From: Bacteroidales bacterium
GTDB lineage: Bacteria > Bacteroidota > Bacteroidia > Bacteroidales > Bacteroidaceae
Direction of reading: 5' to 3'
NCBI GenBank assembly: GCA_015060905.1
Contig: SUXQ01000009.1
Coordinates: forward strand, 45,077-109,076
DNA: 64,000 bases
Part shown: positions 60,044 through 64,000 of the stretch, piece after piece
Layout of the letters: each line of letters begins with the position of its first letter
Position numbering within the stretch: position 1 is the first letter of the stretch
Notes under the pieces: model-generated
The model's database searches: none
What the model saw: the letters and a program-made list of their open reading frames with translations, nothing else
What the model was told of the DNA's origin: nothing
Program-made: the position numbers and the translations under genes

Positions 60044-61588
60044 ATGGATACTTTTTATTTAGGATTGATTGTCATTTTATACTTGTTATCTATCTCTTTT
60101 TTGGGATATTTGGGATATAAAAAGACAACAAGTGCCAAAGATTATTTGATTGGAGGAGGAAATATGAATCCTATAGTCATGGCTCTTTCTTATGGCGCAA
60201 CATTTATTTCGGCTTCGGCGATTGTTGGCTTTGGCGGTGCTGCTGCTGCTTATGGAATGGGATTGCAATGGCTGTGTTTGCTTAATATGTTTATGGGTGT
60301 TATTGTGGCGTTTATTATTTTCGGACGCCCTACACGCCGTTTGGGTGTGCAATTTAATGCTACTACTTTCCCGCAGTTGTTGGGTAGACGTTACCACTCA
60401 AAAACTATTCAGGTGTTGACCGGTTTTGTCATATTTTTATGTATGCCTCTTTATGCTGCTGTGGTGCTGAAGGGTGGTGCTGTGTTTATTGAACAGATGT
60501 TCAGCATTGATTTTAATGTGGCTTTGCTTGTGTTTACACTTATTATTGCTGCTTATGTTATTGCCGGTGGTATGAAGGGTGTTATGTATACTGATGCTAT
60601 GCAGGCTACTATTATGTTTGTGTGTATGCTTTTCTTGTTGTTCAGCTTGTATTCTACGCTGGGCATGGGATTTACCGAGGCTAATATTGCTCTTGGCAAT
60701 ATGGGCGACCTTGTGCCCGAGAAATTCAGGGAGCTGGGACACGAGGGCTGGACGTCGATGCCTCGCACCGGTTCGTCACAGTGGTATTCGCTTGTTACTT
60801 CGCTTATTTTAGGAGTGGGTATCGGTTGTTTGGCGCAACCGCAGCTTGCTGTGCGTTTTATGACTGTTGAGAGTACACGTCAGTTGAATCGTGGAGTTTT
60901 TATCGGTTGTCTTTTTCTTATTGTGACTGTTGGTGCTATTTATCATGCCGGCGCTCTTTCGAATATATTCTTCTATCAGACTGAAGGTAAAGTTGCTACT
61001 GAGGTTGTTCAGGATATTGATAAGATTATTCCTTATTTTATTGATAAGTCAATGCCTTCGTGGTTCTCGGCACTTTTCATGCTGTGCATACTCTCGGCGA
61101 GTATGTCTACCATGAGTGCGCTTTTTCATACTATGGGTGCGGCTGTAGGAGCTGATGTTTATGTTCCTTTGACGAATAAAAAACGCAATAGCACAAAGGT
61201 TATCAGACTTTGTGTGCTTGTGTCGATTATTGTCAGCTATATTATTTGCTACGTGTTGCCTATGAATATTATTGCTCGCGGTACTTCTATCTTTATGGGT
61301 GTATGTGCATCGACTTTCCTGCCGGCGTATTTCTGCGCGCTTTATTGGAGAAAAGTTACGCGTCGTGCCGCAATTTCGAGTATGTGGTCGGGACTGCTTG
61401 TTTCGCTATTTGTGCTTGGTTTTATGCACAAGGCCGAGGCTGCTCCTTTGGGTATTTGCAAGGCACTCTTCGGAAAAGAGGTGCTTGTAGATGTTTATCC
61501 TTATTATGTGATTGACCCGATACTTTACGCATTGCCTGTTTCGGTAATTGTAATTGTGGTGGTTACATTGTTTTCAAGAAAGAAATAG
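60044..61588 (+). CDS. Sodium:solute symporter (SSS family)
   Basis: This 514-residue membrane protein has about thirteen membrane segments and SSS motifs: DYLIGGGNMNPIVMALSYGATF (shortened here to about 33-54), the sodium-site region SASAIVGFGGAAAAYGMG (about 56-73), GRPTRRLG (about 93-100), and AYVIAGGMKGVMYTDAMQAT (about 169-188). It imports a solute with Na+; the solute is unknown (acetate, pantothenate-like or sugar acids are common). Its microprotein partner is 26 bases upstream. It may be co-regulated with the AraC/HELGH pair. Confidence 0.93.
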   Translation: MDTFYLGLIVILYLLSISFLGYLGYKKTTSAKDYLIGGGNMNPIVMALSYGATFISASAIVGFGGAAAAYGMGLQWLCLLNMFMGVIVAFIIFGRPTRRLGVQFNATTFPQLLGRRYHSKTIQVLTGFVIFLCMPLYAAVVLKGGAVFIEQMFSIDFNVALLVFTLIIAAYVIAGGMKGVMYTDAMQATIMFVCMLFLLFSLYSTLGMGFTEANIALGNMGDLVPEKFRELGHEGWTSMPRTGSSQWYSLVTSLILGVGIGCLAQPQLAVRFMTVESTRQLNRGVFIGCLFLIVTVGAIYHAGALSNIFFYQTEGKVATEVVQDIDKIIPYFIDKSMPSWFSALFMLCILSASMSTMSALFHTMGAAVGADVYVPLTNKKRNSTKVIRLCVLVSIIVSYIICYVLPMNIIARGTSIFMGVCASTFLPAYFCALYWRKVTRRAAISSMWSGLLVSLFVLGFMHKAEAAPLGICKALFGKEVLVDVYPYYVIDPILYALPVSVIVIVVVTLFSRKK

Positions 61589-61613
61589 TATAAGCGTTTC
61601 TATTTTAAAAATT

Positions 61614-61642
61614 AAGAGCAAATTCTTATTGAATTTGCTCTT
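61614..61642. terminator. Bidirectional terminator after the symporter
   Basis: A 12-bp perfect stem (61614-61625 with 61631-61642), 5-base loop, T-runs on both strands, between convergent genes. Confidence 0.85.
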
Positions 61643-61650
61643 GATTTTTA

Positions 61651-62163
61651 TTATTTGTACCACGAAGCGTACATCGTGTAATCTTCGGCTATACGATTGA
61701 TAATTTCGTCGCGCTGTTGCTCATCTACCGCTTTTATTTTTTTGGCAGGGACGCCTGCATAAATATATCCTCCCTCGACCCTCATTCCCGATGTTACCAA
61801 TGCTCCGGCTGCTACAATGGCGCCGCTCTCGACAACTGCATTATCAAGAACAATGGCTCCCATGCCTATGAGACAACTGTCCTCTATTATTGCACCATGA
61901 ATGACCGCATTGTGCCCGATTGATACATTATTGCCGATTATTGTCTTTGAACGTTGATACAGGGTGTGTATCACTGCACCATCTTGTACGTTTACCTTGT
62001 TTCCGAGGCTGATGCTGTTTACATCGCCACGCAATACTGCACCGTACCATATTGAACAATCATCACCCATTTTTACATCGCCAATGACAACTGCCGTCTC
62101 GGCGAGGAAACAGTTCTCTCCCATTTGAGGTGTCAATCCTTTTAACTCTTTTATTATAGCCAT
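61651..62163 (-). CDS. Gamma carbonic anhydrase-like hexapeptide-repeat protein
   Basis: This 170-residue protein from ATG 62163 (MAIIKELKGLTPQMGENCFL) consists of left-handed beta-helix hexapeptide repeats. The pattern FLAETAVVIGDVKMGDDCSI, then WYGAVLRGDVNSISLGNKVNV (metal-site Arg/Asp), and AVIHTLYQ with later SIGHNAVIHG supply the zinc/iron His ligands (about 64, 81, 86). It belongs to the YrdA/PaaY group; carbonic anhydrase or thioesterase activity is uncertain. A TACCTTTA promoter-like element (62180-62187) supports this start over the upstream in-frame one. Confidence 0.9.
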   Translation of the reverse strand: MAIIKELKGLTPQMGENCFLAETAVVIGDVKMGDDCSIWYGAVLRGDVNSISLGNKVNVQDGAVIHTLYQRSKTIIGNNVSIGHNAVIHGAIIEDSCLIGMGAIVLDNAVVESGAIVAAGALVTSGMRVEGGYIYAGVPAKKIKAVDEQQRDEIINRIAEDYTMYASWYK

Positions 62164-62179
62164 ATTCTTTTTGTTTGCA

Positions 62180-62187
62180 TAAAGGTA
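62180..62187 (-). promoter_or_regulatory. -7-like element of the gamma carbonic anhydrase gene
   Basis: Minus strand TACCTTTA, one base off TAnnTTTG, 16 bases before ATG 62163. Confidence 0.45.
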
Positions 62188-62353
62188 GTGCAAATTGATA
62201 GGATAAAAAAAAATAAGGGGCAAAAATTAAAGAATTTATAATTTTTGAAAGAATATTACAATCTTCGAGAAACTGAATTTTTATATAAAGTTTCATGTAA
62301 GCAAGCAAAAAAATAAAGTAACCTAAATAATAATTCTAATACTTGATTGTAAT

Positions 62354-63562
62354 ATGGCAACAGTGAAAATAAAATTCCGACCATCGACAGTTGATGGCAG
62401 ACAAGGTACAATTTTCTATCAAATAATCCACAATCGTATAGTTCGCCAGCAAAGGTCCGGCTACCGTCTCTTTGCTTGTGAGTGGAACAATGATTCATCT
62501 GAGGTGATTTTACCAAAATGCGATGAGAATAGAGAGCAATATTTATTGGAAATAAGTGACAAGATAAAAATGGATATAGAGCTCTTTCAGAGGATTATTT
62601 TTAAAATGGAGCAACGTAACTACGCATACACTGCTGATGATATTATTGCAGAATTTATAAATTATAAACCTGAAAATAATCTATTCACGTTTGCGGAAAA
62701 TATTATTGATAGTTTAAAATCATTGGGCAAAATACGCACCTCGGAAACCTATGCTACGACACTCAACAGTTTCAAGCGCTTCAGAAGAGACAAAGACCTG
62801 TCGCTTAACAGTATAGACTCTTATCTGATAATGGCATACGAGGCTTATTTGAAGAGTGAGGGTGTAAGTTGCAATTCCTCTTCATTCTATATGCGTAACT
62901 TGAGGGCTATATATAATAGGGCAGTGGAGAAAGGTTTAACCACACAGAAATTTCCATTCAAGCACGTGTATACGGGTGTCGATAAGACTGTCAAACGGGC
63001 AGTGTCGATAAAAGTCATAAAGGAGATAAGGGAAATGAATCTTTCCGAAAAACCATACTTCGATTTTGCACGTGACATGTTCCTCTTTTCCTTTTACACA
63101 CGCGGAATGTCGTTTGTAGATATTGCATATTTGAGAAAAAAGGACCTGTCGAATGGCATTCTTTCCTACCGCAGGCGAAAGACGGGACAACTGCTCTTTA
63201 TAAAATGGGAAAAATGTATGCAAGAGATTGTTGATAAATACGATTGTTTGCAATCGGGCTATCTGTTGCCTATAATTGACCCTTTGCGGAAAATTGACGA
63301 GCGTAAACAATATATATATGCTGCACATAATATTAACCGTTGTTTGAAAATAATCGGTTGCAATTTGGGGCTGTCGGTTAAACTAACCTTATATGTTGCT
63401 CGTCACGCCTGGGCGAGTATAGCGAAGAGTAAAAATGTTCCGCTGTCTGTAATAAGCGAGGGGATGGGACACGATTCGGAGGCAACCACGCGCATATATC
63501 TTGCTTCGTTGGATACTAACGCTATCGACAATGCAAATAGTATGATATTAAATTCTCTGTAA
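62354..63562 (+). CDS. Tyrosine recombinase / integrase (likely invertase of the adjacent switch)
   Basis: This 402-residue protein has an N-terminal arm-type domain (about 1-95), a SAM-like core-binding domain (about 110-205, LFTFAENIIDSLKSLGKIRT), and a catalytic domain (about 215-400). The first Arg lies in FYTRGMSFVDIAYLRKKDL (about 250-268), box II in LTLYVARHAWASIAK (about 350-364), and the nucleophile Tyr in HDSEATTRIYLASLD (about 375-389). The usual HxxR first His is Tyr (YVAR), as in many Bacteroidota phase-variation integrases. It lies 36 bases from the left inverted repeat of a promoter-bearing segment, so its probable job is to invert that segment. It is not next to any tRNA attachment site. 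Confidence 0.93.
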   Translation: MATVKIKFRPSTVDGRQGTIFYQIIHNRIVRQQRSGYRLFACEWNNDSSEVILPKCDENREQYLLEISDKIKMDIELFQRIIFKMEQRNYAYTADDIIAEFINYKPENNLFTFAENIIDSLKSLGKIRTSETYATTLNSFKRFRRDKDLSLNSIDSYLIMAYEAYLKSEGVSCNSSSFYMRNLRAIYNRAVEKGLTTQKFPFKHVYTGVDKTVKRAVSIKVIKEIREMNLSEKPYFDFARDMFLFSFYTRGMSFVDIAYLRKKDLSNGILSYRRRKTGQLLFIKWEKCMQEIVDKYDCLQSGYLLPIIDPLRKIDERKQYIYAAHNINRCLKIIGCNLGLSVKLTLYVARHAWASIAKSKNVPLSVISEGMGHDSEATTRIYLASLDTNAIDNANSMILNSL

Positions 63563-63598
63563 ATAAAAAAACAGGAAAGATTGTATAGAAAATAAAAG

Positions 63599-63617
63599 TC
63601 TCTTTATAAGAGAGGTT
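63599..63617 (+). repeat. Left inverted repeat of the switch
   Basis: A 19-bp sequence TCTCTTTATAAGAGAGGTT whose exact reverse complement is at 63804-63822. Its core is itself a dyad, TCTCTT-TAT-AAGAGA (63599-63613), as expected for paired recombinase half-sites. Confidence 0.9.
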
Positions 63618-63620
63618 GCA

Positions 63621-63637
63621 TTCTCTTTATAAGAGAG
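63621..63637 (+). repeat. Third copy of the recombination-site core inside the segment
   Basis: TTCTCTTTATAAGAGAG repeats the left site core in direct orientation with a 23-base period (16 identical bases), and matches the right site over 17 bases in inverted orientation. It diverges from both after the core (AA instead of GG). Confidence 0.8.
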
Positions 63638-63785
63638 AATTATGCCTTAATACTTTTTTGATAACTAAACTGTTGCTCTGTGAGAATAATCTTTTATGCT
63701 AAACAATATATTTTTTTTCTAAACAAAATGTGATTTTTTTTAAAACTTTTTTCACTATATATCTGTGATAATTATAAAAAATATG

Positions 63786-63793
63786 TAACTTTG
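63786..63793 (+). promoter_or_regulatory. Promoter inside the invertible segment (ON orientation)
   Basis: TAACTTTG, a perfect match to the Bacteroidota -7 element, 10 bases before the right inverted repeat and pointing out of the segment. No good -33 TTTG was seen at the expected spacing. No leftward -7 element was found in the segment, so the switch appears one-sided. Confidence 0.72.
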
Positions 63794-63803
63794 CAACGGT
63801 TAG

Positions 63804-63822
63804 AACCTCTCTTATAAAGAGA
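63804..63822 (-). repeat. Right inverted repeat of the switch
   Basis: Exact reverse complement of 63599-63617, with core TCTCTT-ATA-AAGAGA. It would be transcribed at the 5' end of the mRNA when the promoter is ON. Confidence 0.9.
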
Positions 63823-63836
63823 AGTTCTCATTTACA

Positions 63837-63873
63837 ACTTGTTAATTGCTTAGTATAGTGTTAATTAACAAGT
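63837..63873 (+). other. Leader hairpin of the switched gene
   Basis: ACTTGTTAATT (63837-63847) and AATTAACAAGT (63863-63873) form a perfect 11-bp inverted repeat with a 15-base loop, between the right repeat and the start codon. No T-run follows. It may be a regulatory hairpin or a protein-binding site. Confidence 0.55.
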
Positions 63874-63903
63874 ATTAAGGTTGGTTCCTTTTAAGAGTGA
63901 ATT

Positions 63904-64000
63904 ATGCAGAATCAATTAGTCCGTGCCGAGTTGAAATACAGAGACGCATTGTCTCTTTATCGTGACACCTCTCTTTCCATAAAAAGTATATGCGAAAGAA
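63904..64000 (+). CDS. Phase-variable gene product, N-terminus only (possible HTH protein)
   Basis: An open frame starts at ATG 63904 and runs off the window with 32 codons and no stop. It begins MQNQLVRAELKYRDALSLYR and continues DTSLSIKSICER. The segment DALSLYRDTSLSIKSICER looks like the first helices of a helix-turn-helix domain, suggesting a DNA-binding regulator; this is a guess from a short piece. It has no signal peptide. It lies directly downstream of the invertible promoter and is its predicted target. Confidence 0.7.
   Translation, partial: MQNQLVRAELKYRDALSLYRDTSLSIKSICER

Larger units (their letters stand above)
63563..63903. other. Intergenic region carrying an invertible promoter segment
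   Basis: The 341-base gene-free stretch between the recombinase and the truncated gene has a definite layout. Left repeat 63599-63617, internal extra site 63621-63637, an AT-rich spacer, a promoter at 63786-63793, right repeat 63804-63822, a leader hairpin 63837-63873, then ATG 63904. The invertible unit is 224 bp including repeats, 186 bp between them. In the given orientation the promoter points to the right-hand gene; inversion would aim it leftward, antisense to the recombinase. Size and plan match known phase-variable promoters of Bacteroidota. Confidence 0.82.

Noticed and set aside
62354..63562. Recombinase as a marker of an integrated mobile element
   Set aside because: No mobilisation, phage or conjugation genes are visible and the flanking genes are housekeeping; the promoter-bearing inverted repeats give a better explanation.
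63599..63637. CRISPR-like tandem repeat
   Set aside because: Only two direct copies of 16 bases with a 7-base gap and no cas genes; they are better explained as recombinase sites.

Overview
The window is chromosomal DNA of a Bacteroidales (Bacteroidota) bacterium, probably gut-associated; the genus cannot be fixed from sequence alone. The main evidence is the repeated use of the Bacteroidota -7 promoter element TAnnTTTG (often with TTTG or TTG about 19 bases upstream) and the general absence of Shine-Dalgarno sequences. Family content agrees: DUF4369 and DUF4296 lipoproteins, TamL, a eukaryote-like IleRS, a TraR/DksA protein with a degraded zinc finger, a Dps-like ferritin, and secreted proteins with type IX-like C-terminal tails. 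No rRNA, insertion sequence, CRISPR array or prophage was seen; one tRNA-Lys(CUU) is present.

Layout. 1-7.2 kb: a lipid-type operon cut by the left edge (CDP-alcohol phosphatidyltransferase plus an ATP-grasp enzyme), a radical SAM protein, MltG, a MATE exporter, then rpiB and tkt. 7.2-11.1 kb: galM (upstream member of the galM-tkt-rpiB unit), prs with a DUF4369 lipoprotein, and a ThiE-like protein. 11.3-17.5 kb: a Dps-like ferritin, a DUF2148 protein, a FetAB-type ABC exporter, a Nif3/zinc-ribbon pair, an MBL hydrolase and an ACT protein. 17.5-26.7 kb: paaK, an MscS channel with a structured leader, and the AddB/AddA-like helicase-nuclease pair. 26.8-34.8 kb: a secreted M6 protease, glutaminase and glutamate decarboxylase, an MFS transporter and an esterase. 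34.9-40.6 kb: the ileS-traR/dksA-lspA-DUF4296 operon. 40.6-48.5 kb: a TrmH-type methyltransferase, TamL, a YycJ-like MBL protein, tyrS, tRNA-Lys, YihY and a flavin-type protein. 48.5-55.3 kb: DUF554-lrgA-lrgB, a large CotH/lamin-tail surface protein, ferritin and a nitroreductase. 55.4-62.2 kb: tex, an AraC regulator, a HELGH lipoprotein, a 52-residue membrane microprotein with an SSS symporter, and a gamma carbonic anhydrase homologue.

The right edge holds the most interesting system. A tyrosine recombinase (62354-63562) lies 36 bases from a 186-bp segment bounded by perfect 19-bp inverted repeats (63599-63617 and 63804-63822). Inside, near the right repeat and pointing outward, is a perfect -7 promoter (TAACTTTG). 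It faces a gene that starts at 63904 and runs off the window. This has the architecture of a phase-variable invertible promoter with its own recombinase. A third copy of the core site lies inside the segment. In the orientation given, the switch is ON for the truncated gene.

Other items to follow up are a candidate structured RNA with a terminator just upstream of the mscS-like gene, a structured tyrS leader, a palindrome carrying two facing -7 elements before the CotH gene, and the AraC/metalloprotease/microprotein/symporter cluster.
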